DNA of 64,000 nucleotides from NCBI GenBank assembly GCA_008690995.1, contig VRMN01000001.1, positions 1,426,001 through 1,490,000 on the forward strand, given 5' to 3'. The notes under the pieces were generated by a model. It saw nothing but the letters and a program-made list of their open reading frames with translations. It did no database searches and was not told the origin of the DNA. Of the stretch, positions 39,551-48,773 are shown in pieces (within the stretch, counting starts at the first letter, position 1; each line of letters opens with the position of its first letter). This DNA is from Porphyridium purpureum. Taxonomy: Eukaryota > Rhodophyta > Bangiophyceae > Porphyridiales > Porphyridiaceae. Made by a program: the position numbers and the translations under genes.

Positions 39551-39665
39551 CAAACCGCTCAAACCGCTCAAACCGCTCAAACCGCTCAAACCGCTCAAAC
39601 CGCTCAAACCGCTCAAACCGCTCAAACCGCTCAAACCGCTCAAACCGCTCAAACCGCTCAAACCG
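39551..39665. repeat. 9-bp tandem array, unit CAAACCGCT
   Basis: Twelve exact copies plus a partial one of a 9-bp unit lie between the FAD-oxidoreductase start and the end of the [2Fe-2S] protein gene. On the minus strand the unit reads Gly-Leu-Ser in the oxidoreductase frame. Because the unit is a multiple of three, it cannot break that frame. It is perfect throughout, so it is young or under constraint. It lies where the gene's promoter or leader should be. Confidence 0.93.
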
Positions 39666-39693
39666 TTTTCGGATTTGGTCGTTTGCTTCATCA

Positions 39694-40707
39694 TTAACCG
39701 TTTACTGGTTGGACCGCTTTAAAACGGGCGAGATGCGTCTGCACAGCAAGGCGCGCGAGCTCTGGGCTCAATTCCTTGACCAGCGCGCCGTCAATCTCGA
39801 GCGTCGGTGCCGAGCCCTTGCACTTGTCGAGACACTTCGCCTCGCACACGCGCACCTGGTTCTGATTCAGCGTCTGCAAGTCCGCGAGCAGTTCACGTCC
39901 GCCATTCCTTGCACACGCCTTGCCCGTGCACACTTTCACTTCCGACACGCCAACCGCTGTTTCGTTACGTGCCAGCGTGGCAACTGGGCCTGGCAGCGTC
40001 GTGCGGCGGCCCATGTTCGCCTTGTTGTTCATGGTCATGCCATCATCCTCAGAGCAAGACGATGAGTCCGAGTCCTCGCACGCGCCTTCCTTGCCCTCAA
40101 ACTGCAGGCGCAAAAGGTCACCAATTTCCATCAGCTCGCGCTCCAGCTCGCGAAGCTTGCGGGCACTTTTTTCCATGCGCTCCATCTCTTTCTTGACGAG
40201 TTTAGTCGCCTTTTCAACTCGCTTCACGAGCGCGGACTGGGCCTTGCGGTCCATTTTTGCTGTGTCACGTTTCTGTTCGTCCGCAATGGGCCGCTCTCCT
40301 GCCAGTGCTGGTGAGACTGACGCATCGACACTGGCCTCTTCCGTCGCCGCTGGGGCGCCACGCACGGCCATGTCGGGTTTTGACATTGCCGCTGGCTCTG
40401 CCGCACGTCGGCCGTCCAGAGTACCTGTCGCCGGGCCGCGCTCAACCCGCACGTACGCACTGGCCGTCTGCGCGAAAAGAGCGTCAAACTCGCTCTGAAG
40501 TTGTGAACGCTGCGCTTCTGCGCCCTCCGAGCACATCTTTGCTGCGCCCGCAGAGTAGCGACGCGACGCAGAGCTCCACACCGTTGCGCGCCTGGAGCGA
40601 GCCGCCACAGCAGCGAGCGGGGCGTGGCGAGACGCGCCCGCAGGCTCAGGTGCTGCGAGGGACGGCGTGAGCGTCCCCCAACTTGCGGAAAATGCAAACG
40701 CCTCCAT
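39694..40707 (-). CDS. [2Fe-2S] thioredoxin-like ferredoxin with coiled coil
   Basis: This 337-residue protein has three parts. An N-terminal leader (about 1-60) is rich in Ala, Ser and Arg like an organelle transit peptide. A long charged helix follows, about 165-215 (KRVEKATKLVKKEMERMEKS and onward). A C-terminal thioredoxin-like [2Fe-2S] domain comes last, with CTGKAC and CEAKCLDKCKGSAP. The four cluster Cys fit the CX4C...CX3C pattern of that family, seen in the NuoE subunit of respiratory complex I, in clostridial ferredoxin and in plastid relatives. A stand-alone plastid or mitochondrial electron carrier is likely. The stop TAA overlaps an ATG of the next gene (TAATG), probably by chance. 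Confidence 0.85.
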   Translation of the reverse strand: MEAFAFSASWGTLTPSLAAPEPAGASRHAPLAAVAARSRRATVWSSASRRYSAGAAKMCSEGAEAQRSQLQSEFDALFAQTASAYVRVERGPATGTLDGRRAAEPAAMSKPDMAVRGAPAATEEASVDASVSPALAGERPIADEQKRDTAKMDRKAQSALVKRVEKATKLVKKEMERMEKSARKLRELERELMEIGDLLRLQFEGKEGACEDSDSSSCSEDDGMTMNNKANMGRRTTLPGPVATLARNETAVGVSEVKVCTGKACARNGGRELLADLQTLNQNQVRVCEAKCLDKCKGSAPTLEIDGALVKELSPELARLAVQTHLARFKAVQPVNG

Positions 40708-40835
40708 GTCTCTTACCCTTGGCCCTTCCTCTTCCTCGGCCCGTCTTCTCCCCTTCCAACCCGTCGAGGGTCGCCAATGTTTCCGCTGTGCTGCCAAATG
40801 CTCGTGGAACGGAGACTGGCGGATTTCTTCCTTTA

Positions 40836-41717
40836 TTACTCGGAGCGTGCTCGCATGAACTGGTCATGTTCCTCGACGGCGCGAATAAAGCCAGAACCAA
40901 TGACTGCTGTCGGAATGGCAAAGAACGCGACGCCGGCAAGGGCAATGCACGCCGCTACAATGCGGCCGGGCGTCGTAAACTCGGTGATTGGGAACTCGCC
41001 CGTGAGCATGACAAGCGTGGGAAACATGCTGTCTGGGATGGACTGGAAGTAGACTGCCGTCTCGGGATTGTAGCGCTCCAAATAGTACATGATGACAGAG
41101 AACACCATCAACACGATGCCCGCATAATACGCGCACGCCACCAGCAGCGTGCCGTTCTCCTTGAGCACGATTTCCAGTAGCGAGAACGCTTGGAGATATT
41201 TCTCGGCCTTCAAAAGGCGAGCGAGCCGCAGAGCTCGCAAAGTGGTGCTGAAGCGCACGTGTCGTATAACTCCGAATAGCGCAAGGTAGAACGGAAGAAT
41301 CGCAAACAGGTCGATCAGCGCATACCCGTTGGACATGTACTTGAGGCGGCCGAGCACCGGGCCGTGACGACCGTACTCTTGTTCATTCTCGACGCAGCAC
41401 CACAGGCGCAAGACGTACTCGAGCGAAAACAGCGCAACCGACACGATCTCAAAGACGCTAAACACCCCGACGAAGGCGTCGCTGAGCGTGACGCAGCGCT
41501 TCGTGCCAACGCACAACATATCATGCCCCGGCTTGCCACTCGCCTTGGATCCATCATCCACTACCAACGTGCCAACCACGAACATGACCACGTTCAGCAC
41601 GATCAGCACCATCATCGCATACTCGGCCCAGCTATCAAACTCACCGTCCACGAGCTCGTACATCTTCGCGCGCATCGTGCGCCGATCCGCGCGGCGCGAC
41701 GTCGTCGACGCGTCCAT
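40836..41717 (-). CDS. Voltage-gated cation channel, six membrane segments
   Basis: This 293-residue protein has six transmembrane segments of the ion_trans type. The S4 voltage sensor shows regularly spaced basic residues (RHVRFSTTLRALRLARLLK). S5, a pore loop (SMFPTLVMLTGEFP) and S6 (ACIALAGVAFFAIPTAVIGSG) follow. The filter reads LTGEFP in place of the TVGYG of potassium channels, so ion selectivity is unclear. Similar LTGE-type pores are known in algal and protist channels. The ATG at 41717 is the first in frame. No cytoplasmic assembly domain is present, and the C-terminus is short. It lies 128 bases downstream of the [2Fe-2S] gene start, on the same strand. Confidence 0.88.
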   Translation of the reverse strand: MDASTTSRRADRRTMRAKMYELVDGEFDSWAEYAMMVLIVLNVVMFVVGTLVVDDGSKASGKPGHDMLCVGTKRCVTLSDAFVGVFSVFEIVSVALFSLEYVLRLWCCVENEQEYGRHGPVLGRLKYMSNGYALIDLFAILPFYLALFGVIRHVRFSTTLRALRLARLLKAEKYLQAFSLLEIVLKENGTLLVACAYYAGIVLMVFSVIMYYLERYNPETAVYFQSIPDSMFPTLVMLTGEFPITEFTTPGRIVAACIALAGVAFFAIPTAVIGSGFIRAVEEHDQFMRARSE

Positions 41718-42421
41718 CCCGAGCCCAAGCCTTGCCCCAGCAACTTTCGTCCGCGCAATCCCCTCGCTTCCGTCGCTGCGCACACCCCACGCTGGCGACC
41801 CTGCCGATACGCACGGCGCCGTGCCACCACTCCGCAACGCGCCACCGACACCAGCCGCGTCCTTGATTGGGCGCGCTTTCAGTTGTCGTACTTTTCGCGC
41901 TTAGACTCGGCAAGCAGGGATTGGCCGCGGTGCAGAGAAGAGGACTGCCGCTTGTGAGCGCAGAGCCGGTGCGTTGCGCTTTCATGTAGGTGCAGTGTGC
42001 TTCTCGCGAGTGGTATTGAAGGTTGAGATTGCGGCTATCGGATAAGCACTTGGGCGGGTACGCGAGAACCTATCGAGTGCGCCAGCGATCGAGCTTGTGC
42101 AACTTTTGTGAACATCACGATTCGTGCAGAGTACCACAGAGCAGTTGACAATGGACATGCGTTCGGGCAGTGCGTCAAAGCAAGCGCATCACAGCCATAC
42201 CTGGCGTGTTGCTCATGAGCCCTTCTATAGAAGGTCCAGATCAGGAAAGACAAAGTTCTAGTCTTCACGTACGTGTGCTCGAACCTGTCCCTGTCAAAGT
42301 TCACCATCTGAGCATTGCAGATTTTCAATACAGGAAAATTTTGTGACGCATTCCTTTTCTTGTCGTGGCCGGTCTCTGGCACCCGGAGGGCTGACTTCCA
42401 GTTGCCTCCTTCTGAGAAGCG
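41718..42421. other. Upstream region of channel gene, no gene seen
   Basis: These 704 bases lie between the channel start and the end of the Cys-rich locus. Only short frames exist. The minus frame down to 42035 may hold further decayed sequence from the Cys-rich locus, but no module is recognisable there. Confidence 0.4.
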
Positions 42422-45400
42422 CTAGCAATGAAGATTCCCGGCCTGCACCGAAAGCCCTACTGTCGTCTTGAAACGTTTGAAGCGATAGTTCAAAAAGTTG
42501 AAAAAGCGATTGAACGTCTCCATGGCCGCCAAGCAATCTTTCGGTTCATCGGACGAACGCAGTAACACAGCCTCAAGTTGCACATAGTTTTGGGGGCTCA
42601 TTTCATGTGTGACTGCCACGTCCACGATTTCGCGCCGCGCCCCAATGGACACATAAAAGTCTTCAATAGCTGTGCGCGAGCGCCAGTTCGCCAAATGCGC
42701 TAGAGTCAGCGCGTCCTAATACATCTTCAGGGCGTCCTTACTTATCGGCGTAGTCCTCAACTGGCGCACCAAATCGCCACTTCCCAACAACGTTGGATCC
42801 ACGCGCATAGTCTGGTTCAACAGCGCATGCTCGAGCTCGTCTGGTACCACCATCATGCGGCAATCCTTTTGAATGAAGGCATTTACGCGCTGCTTGAATC
42901 GTTTGAAGCGATTATTCATGAAGTTGAGAAACCTGCCAAATTCGCTGATTGCCGCCTTGCATGGATCAGGATACCTCAACGATTCTTTTTCGCTAAAAGT
43001 GTCGGGCTCAAACATCCCGCGATCAACTTCTGCTTGGACCAGCTGGCGCGATCCCCCTATTGCACCATAAAACTCCTCAATGCCCGTGCGCGAGCGCCAG
43101 TTCGCCGACTGCGCCAGAGTTTTGGCTCTTTCATATACCGCCCGCGTCTTCGGATCAAGTACAGCAGTTGGTACGCAGTCCCCGACCGCGTTACAGCTTG
43201 CACAGTCATTCGCAGTGGACGCCTTGCAGTAGCGCCCTCCGCGGCAATCGTCGCTCAAGCACGAATCAGAAGCGTCGCACAAAGCGCCAGGCCCACTTCG
43301 AGGTGATGTGACGACGCACGCACCAACCGTGAGGTCAAACCCATCCCTACACGCCGCGCATTTACCTGCGTCCGCCGCACAGCTTGAACATGCCGAGCCC
43401 ACATTCGACTCGCAGCAGCGTCCTCTGTGACACGTGCTGCTCACACACGTGGTGCTGTCGGAACACACGCTGCCGGGGGGATAAAGCACAGTCGGCGTCG
43501 AAGTTGGAGTCGGAATCCTTGGGTCACTTGGAAGAGAAGTTTTCTTGTCATTCGCGAGGAGACTCAAGTTCTAGAGGCGAATGTAAGGAACATGCTCACT
43601 CGGGTACGGTACTCTTTTCGCGTAGTCACAAAGATAGAGTTCTGGGTATGTCAGGCTTGCTGAAAAAAGGTTTACGCCAGCCACACTCTGCCTGAATTCC
43701 CGCTTTGCCGAGCGCGTGCATGGAACCTTCATCGATATTTCGAACCACTGGTTATACGTAAGAAGACCAGCTTGGAAGGTGTTCGCGTCAATATCGAGAT
43801 ATTCAAGGCTGAACGCATTCCGAAAGGCGTTCAGTAAAATTGTTTCAACATTATCAGCGACGAAACTCTCAGCGAAGCTGGAAATGCAATCACTCTCATA
43901 CCGGCCAGCAATGACGCGAAGATTTTGCAGACCGTGCCAAACGCCTTGGATATTACCGTGTGAAATGGCCAAGAGACTGCGAAACTTATCCACGTCGGTT
44001 ATCAAGCTACGAGCACCATCCAAAGAGATCAAAAATTTAACGCCATCCGCCACGTCCAGACCTTCGCCTCCCAATAACGCCTGGATATGCTCGCGGTAGC
44101 TCCTGTCCAGACTTCTGAAAGTTTCTTGCAATGCGTCCAGATTCGATCCGAAGCGAGTCGCGACTTGACGCGACTTGTGTAAATTTGAGCAAAGTTGTTC
44201 GAGCTGCACGTTGACATTGTTGAAGACCAGCACAGCCTGCGAACCAGAGCGCACGCAGCTCTCAACGGGGGCAAGCTTGCGCTCAACTCCGGCAACGACA
44301 CCATCAGAAGAGGACAAGGCACGATCGATAATACGTGTTTGGATCATGTCGCGGAGGGTATCCACGAGCCCGTCCCCAATTTCCGAAACAAGCTCATTGA
44401 AGTACGAAATTATTCGAGTGATCATGGCTTCACATGTGGCTCCCACATAACAGCCGGCAGCGGATACCAAGTAAAAAGCGTACAGATCCACACCCAATTC
44501 CGGACCTAAAATGATATAGTCCTGATCGTTTTGTTCTTCCCGTAGCCTCTCAGCACGGTTGTGTTGAACGTTGAATCCGTTTTCAATCAAACATGCGTGC
44601 GTACTGACTGCGGCTTGTATCGTGTCTGCAGTGACTGAATTCGCTTTGATTTCACTTAACGCGTCGAAAGCCTCTGGCAAGCATTCGCACATGCCTCGCG
44701 CACTTTGAATGGCAGTTTGCGCGGCCGGAAAAGCGGAACAAATTGACTTCGATTCATACATAATGTCGAGACGATCCGGAATGCTGGTGCAAGTTTCTCC
44801 GCATTTGGATTTGCTGCAACCAGTGCATGGAACGTTGACACACACACGACCGCATTTTGAGCTGCAGCCTGTGTAAGGTATATTCACGCAGGTTTCTGCG
44901 CACCTCTCTTTGCTGCCCCCAGTACATGGCACACTGACGCACGATTCTCCGCATTGATCTTTGCTGCACCCAGTACAAGGCACACAGAGTTCGCCACATC
45001 TGTCACTTCTGCAGCCATAGCAACGCCGAATCCAACTGTTGCACTTGCAGTCACACCAATTTGCAGTACACTGGCCACAGTTCCAGTCGCTGCAATTGTT
45101 GGTGTACTTTTTCTGGCCGCAGTCCCAGCCGCAGCACTTAAAAGTGCACTTTCTCTGATCATAATCGTACGCCCAGCACTTGTTCGTGCACTTCTCCTGT
45201 CCTCAATACCATGTACAACAGGTGTTCGTGCACGCTGCCTTGTATTTGATAGCGGCACTGGTCGGATACCTAATCTCCAAATTGCACAAGTCTGAAATAC
45301 TGCGGCCAGCGGTAGCACATATCCCTTCCTTCCTACTACCTTGGCGAAGAACTTCAAATCCTCTATCTGTGTATGATGACGCCTGGGTCGAGGACGCCGA

Positions 45401-45782
45401 CCCCTACGGCAGAGTAAACAGATGAGTATCTATTTGCGCTTTGCTCGCATTGCGGCGCAGAACGTCCTCTACGCCTAGATTGTAAAACTCACGCACCGAC
45501 GTCGACACTTCCGCAAGCTCTGCGAGCGCTGTCAGAGGCGTACAGAGCAATGGGTTCTGACGAGTTCATGGACGTCTTCGGCGAGGCTTCAGGACCAAAG
45601 ATCCATCGGCCCTCGTTGTGCGTGCGGCTCTCTGCCATCTCGGCTGCAGCTTCTAGGGGAGTCACCATCCTCGTTTCCGGGAACTGGCTGCCGACGGGCT
45701 TCGGCACGGGCAAAATAAATCCATTCACCGATACCAACAAGCACAGGAGAACGAACGACACAAGCACCTTCCTGACCGCCAT
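42422..45782 (-). pseudogene. Secreted Cys-rich modular protein locus, probably decayed
   Basis: A signal-peptide frame (45782-45489, start in CCATGG) opens the locus. A Cys-rich region with repeats of the type PCTGCSK...CGE/CAE follows (about 45200-44800), then a 440-residue helical region (to 43571), a second Cys-rich block (VCSDSTTC, CHRGRCC, CSSCAADAGKCAAC) and two copies of a module NWRSRT-IE-FY-IG-RFKRF (about 43110-42840 and 42680-42440). From about 45540 down to 42422 everything lies in one frame but is divided by a few TAG/TGA codons. The signal peptide is in another frame. This fits a pseudogene; a gene with introns or recoding is less likely. The family is unknown to me; secretion is inferred from the signal peptide. 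Confidence 0.6.
45489..45782 (-). CDS. Signal-peptide frame of Cys-rich locus
   Basis: This 97-residue frame begins MAVRKVLVSFVLLCLLVSVNG, a clear secretory signal peptide with cleavage likely after VNG. A Pro-rich and charged segment follows. The ATG lies in a strong context (CCATGG). It is the only good start for the long Cys-rich sequence downstream, which continues in a different frame from about 45550. It is either the first exon or the head of a broken gene. Confidence 0.6.
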   Translation of the reverse strand: MAVRKVLVSFVLLCLLVSVNGFILPVPKPVGSQFPETRMVTPLEAAAEMAESRTHNEGRWIFGPEASPKTSMNSSEPIALYASDSARRACGSVDVGA

Positions 45783-46649
45783 GGTACTTATTCCTCCAAA
45801 ATGGTCAATTCTCCGTCCCAAGGCTATCGCGACGCCTAGGACCCGGCTCGCCGTTCTCGCCCTCCTTCCGTGTGCGAAACCGGATTGAATGGTATTTGGT
45901 TAACTGCATGTTCCCAGTCCAGTACAAATAGACATCGACTTTGCGAACCACCCAGACACCTGCTTTTGTGCCGGTGAGAAAATTGGCTATTTCGATTCAC
46001 GAATCTGCAAACGGCGGCCTTGCGCGCAAATTTCAGGTCCTGGACCGACCCCCAAATCATAACCAAAATGATTTGCCAACGGCACTTTCACTCGGCACCC
46101 AGCGCCACGTGACTTTGGCCGAGAGAAAGCGCCGTGAATAGAGGATGCAAATTGGAGCCGTGAGCGGCGCAAACACATATTCAGGCGCATTCTTCCATGG
46201 ACCGACAGACCAAGCCCTCCATAAGCTCATAGACACTTGACGATCACTAAACTATACGGTGAGGCCTGCATTTCCGGCAATTCCTCGGCGGACAGTTGAT
46301 TCCGTCTTTCCTCGGCGGACAGCTGATTCCATCTTTCCTCGGCGGACAGCTAATTCCATCTTTCCTCGGAGAGGAGCGTTGTATCGCTTTCCTCGACGGA
46401 CAGCGTGTTCCTTCTCGCTCCGGCGGAGTGACCCAGGAACAGCTCGACAGCGAGACGATTTGGTGCTGAGCGAGCCCTCGGTGTCCCCGCTTTCTGTCTT
46501 GCGCGTGATCCATCACGCCGGATCGACATCGCAGGATAATAACAACGCACATGCCTATGAAATGACGTCAGAAGTAGGCTCTGCGGAGAAGGAAAGAAAA
46601 ATTAAAAGAATGACCTGCATGGCGCAACCAGAGAAGGCAGGGGAACTTC
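45783..46649. promoter_or_regulatory. Divergent intergenic region with 27-bp repeats
   Basis: This stretch separates the Cys-rich locus and the second GT14 gene. The main structure is the 27-bp tandem array at 46280-46414. An AT-rich segment AAAAATTAAAAG near 46600 lies about 50 bases before the GT14 ATG and could serve as a TATA-like site. No certain gene is present. Confidence 0.45.
46280..46414. repeat. 27-bp tandem array (TTCCTCGGCGGACAG unit)
   Basis: Five tandem copies of a 27-bp unit each start with TTCCTCGG or TTCCTCGA. The first three are nearly identical; the last two have drifted. The unit is a multiple of three, so both strands stay open. The minus frame (46552-46247, with ATG) would give CPPRKDGIS repeats. 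Coding is possible but not shown. It lies upstream of the second GT14 gene. Confidence 0.88.
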
Positions 46650-48365
46650 ATGTTTCTAGAAGGGCGCTTTCATACGTGTGACATCGCGCTCCATGTGTCG
46701 AGGCGACTTGTTTCTTTCTATATTCTCGGACGTGAGAAGGCCGCTCTCGAAGCGGGCATGGAAGCGCTGACCGAGCCCGTGTCTCGCGACAGCGCACTGG
46801 TTTCCAAGAGAGAGTTGCCCGGCATAGGGTCTCCGAATCATATCCCGTCGCGCCTGCCGCAGCAGCTGCTGAATCCTGTGCGGCTTTGCTACTTGGTGGT
46901 GGGCGTCTTCCTGGGCCTGGCACTCGGACGGTGGACGACAAGCTGCGCACCCGTATTTCAATCCTCAGCACCTCATCCGTTCGACGCGCAACATGCAGAC
47001 GCGTCGATGTCGCTCCCAAGAGATTTGCTAGAACCAGCAGATGATCGTCTTGTGGGGGACAAGGTCGAAGGGCGATTGCCGCGGTCGTCTAACGACGCAG
47101 AATTTTCGGAAGGCTTGCGCAATGGACAGAATGGTTTGCAGGCGCGCGAACATTCGTTCGCAGATGTTTCGGACGTGATCGACTACGGAAACTTCGACGC
47201 AAGGTACATCTCGACAGAGGAAGAGAGCGTCGTAGCTCCCCCACAGGAGGTTGTGGAGGGCGTTGCGTTTTTCATCCAATTATCGGCAGCGAATATGGAG
47301 CAGCTTCCGCGGCTGCTGAGTGCGCTATACCACGAGCACAACGCATTCGTGATCCATTTCGACCGGCGAGTCCCGCAAGCGGCGCATGAGTTGGTGATCT
47401 TTACGTCGTGTGAGATGCTTGAGGCCAAGCGCAAACCTGGGGAGAAGAGAAAGAGAGAGAGTAAGTGCGCACTACCGAGTAATGTGCTGTACTTGTCTCG
47501 GGACTATGTTACGTGGGGAGGGGTGAGCATGGTTCTCAACGTTATCCGGGGCATGGAGTGGCTGCTGAATCATCGTGCGTTTGTTGAGGGTCCGAAAAGG
47601 ATCGTTTGGTCACACCTGATTTACATGTCGGCATCGGCCTATCCATTGGTGTCGCCTACCGATATGCACGCGCTTCTCCATCGGCCGGAAACGAAATGGA
47701 CTTCGTTTCTTCACATGGAATCGCTCAAGTCCTACTCTCGGAGAGGCGATATGACTGTGAGGAGACGGTTCGGCATGTTTCGCATGGACCCTGGGGTGTT
47801 TGGTAAGCCCGTACCTCGACCCATGGAGATGTGCGGGTCCAAGAGCGTCGGCGGTTTCGAGAACGTGACACGCCTGCCGGCGAATCAATTCTACAAAGGT
47901 GAATTTTGGAGTATTTTGTCCAGAAGCGCCGTAAGTACTATTGTGCATTCGACTGAAGCAAAGATCTGGCTCCTTAGGCTGTCCACGTTTTTCGTGCCTG
48001 ACGAGCTGTTCATGCAGACTATTGTTTCGCAGCACAAGCACTTGCTAGCCCAAGCACGCGGTGATCCCCTGCTGTTCCTTTGCTGGACCAGAGCAATGAA
48101 GGACGGGAGTGTCCGCGCGAGCGCGCACCCAAATGTGCTCACTAGAGACACCTCATTTGTCAAACTGCGTGAATCCGGCGCTCTTCTGGCGAGAAAATTT
48201 GATTCACGGAGCGAGAACCTGATGGATCGCATTGATAGCGAGCTTCATAACAATGAAGAATATCTTCAGCGGGTGGCACTGCGGATGAGCAGCGCCTGCC
48301 GACTGAAAGAGCAGGCGTGTCGAGAAACTCCCAAACCCGGCTCCGACTGCAATCTGGAGATGTAA
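46650..48365 (+). CDS. GT14 glycosyltransferase (xylosyltransferase-like)
   Basis: This type II Golgi glycosyltransferase of family 14 is 571 residues long. A cytoplasmic head and one membrane helix (VRLCYLVVGVFLGLALG, about 79-95) precede the lumenal domain. Family signatures are VAFFIQLSAANMEQLPRLLS, AFVIHFDRR, VTWGGVSMV, YMSASAYPLVSP and FWSILSR...FVPDELFMQT. Relatives add xylose, GlcNAc or glucuronic acid to proteoglycans or wall polymers. A Cys-rich tail (CRLKEQACRE) ends it. The ATG at 46758 would give a more usual short cytoplasmic head and is a fair alternative start. It clearly differs from the GT14-like protein at 24346, so the two are not a recent duplication. Confidence 0.88.
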   Translation: MFLEGRFHTCDIALHVSRRLVSFYILGREKAALEAGMEALTEPVSRDSALVSKRELPGIGSPNHIPSRLPQQLLNPVRLCYLVVGVFLGLALGRWTTSCAPVFQSSAPHPFDAQHADASMSLPRDLLEPADDRLVGDKVEGRLPRSSNDAEFSEGLRNGQNGLQAREHSFADVSDVIDYGNFDARYISTEEESVVAPPQEVVEGVAFFIQLSAANMEQLPRLLSALYHEHNAFVIHFDRRVPQAAHELVIFTSCEMLEAKRKPGEKRKRESKCALPSNVLYLSRDYVTWGGVSMVLNVIRGMEWLLNHRAFVEGPKRIVWSHLIYMSASAYPLVSPTDMHALLHRPETKWTSFLHMESLKSYSRRGDMTVRRRFGMFRMDPGVFGKPVPRPMEMCGSKSVGGFENVTRLPANQFYKGEFWSILSRSAVSTIVHSTEAKIWLLRLSTFFVPDELFMQTIVSQHKHLLAQARGDPLLFLCWTRAMKDGSVRASAHPNVLTRDTSFVKLRESGALLARKFDSRSENLMDRIDSELHNNEEYLQRVALRMSSACRLKEQACRETPKPGSDCNLEM

Positions 48366-48773
48366 TCGATCGAGCGCTTCAATCATGCCCGGTGAGGCCG
48401 AAATCAAGTTGAAAATCTGTTCGGGCCCAGCGCGATGGACGGAGCTGCGAGATTGTCCCACGAAGTGCATACGTTGGGTGATCTCGTGCACGTGGTCGTG
48501 CCAAGACGAGAGTCTCGGAAAGTAATAATTTCAACCACACGAAGAGCTCTTCCCAATGACGTAACACCGGCCGCAGTCGAAAACCTTCCAGGCTATCTTG
48601 CACGAATCTCTGGAGGGACGTGTCGGGAACATGAAATCACTTTGTGCGAGTATGATTCCGCAGTCTTGTCGTTCACGGCGAAGGAACGCATCTCACGCTG
48701 TTAAATTCTACAAAACATTGTTTGCCCTTTTTAAGGTGCGCGGGAGCGCGGGAACACGGATCCCCCCTGTAGT
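48366..48773. other. Convergent intergenic region
   Basis: The region lies between the GT14 gene and the calnexin-family pseudogene. No gene was recognised. A short plus frame (48435-48704) has no visible domain. Confidence 0.4.

Noticed and set aside
39551-39665. Possible CRISPR array
   Set aside because: Units are 9 bp with no spacers; it is a simple tandem repeat.
39692-39696. TAATG overlap as evidence of an operon
   Set aside because: The genome is eukaryotic, a long repeat array and a better-looking start lie downstream, and no other gene pair here shows coupling.
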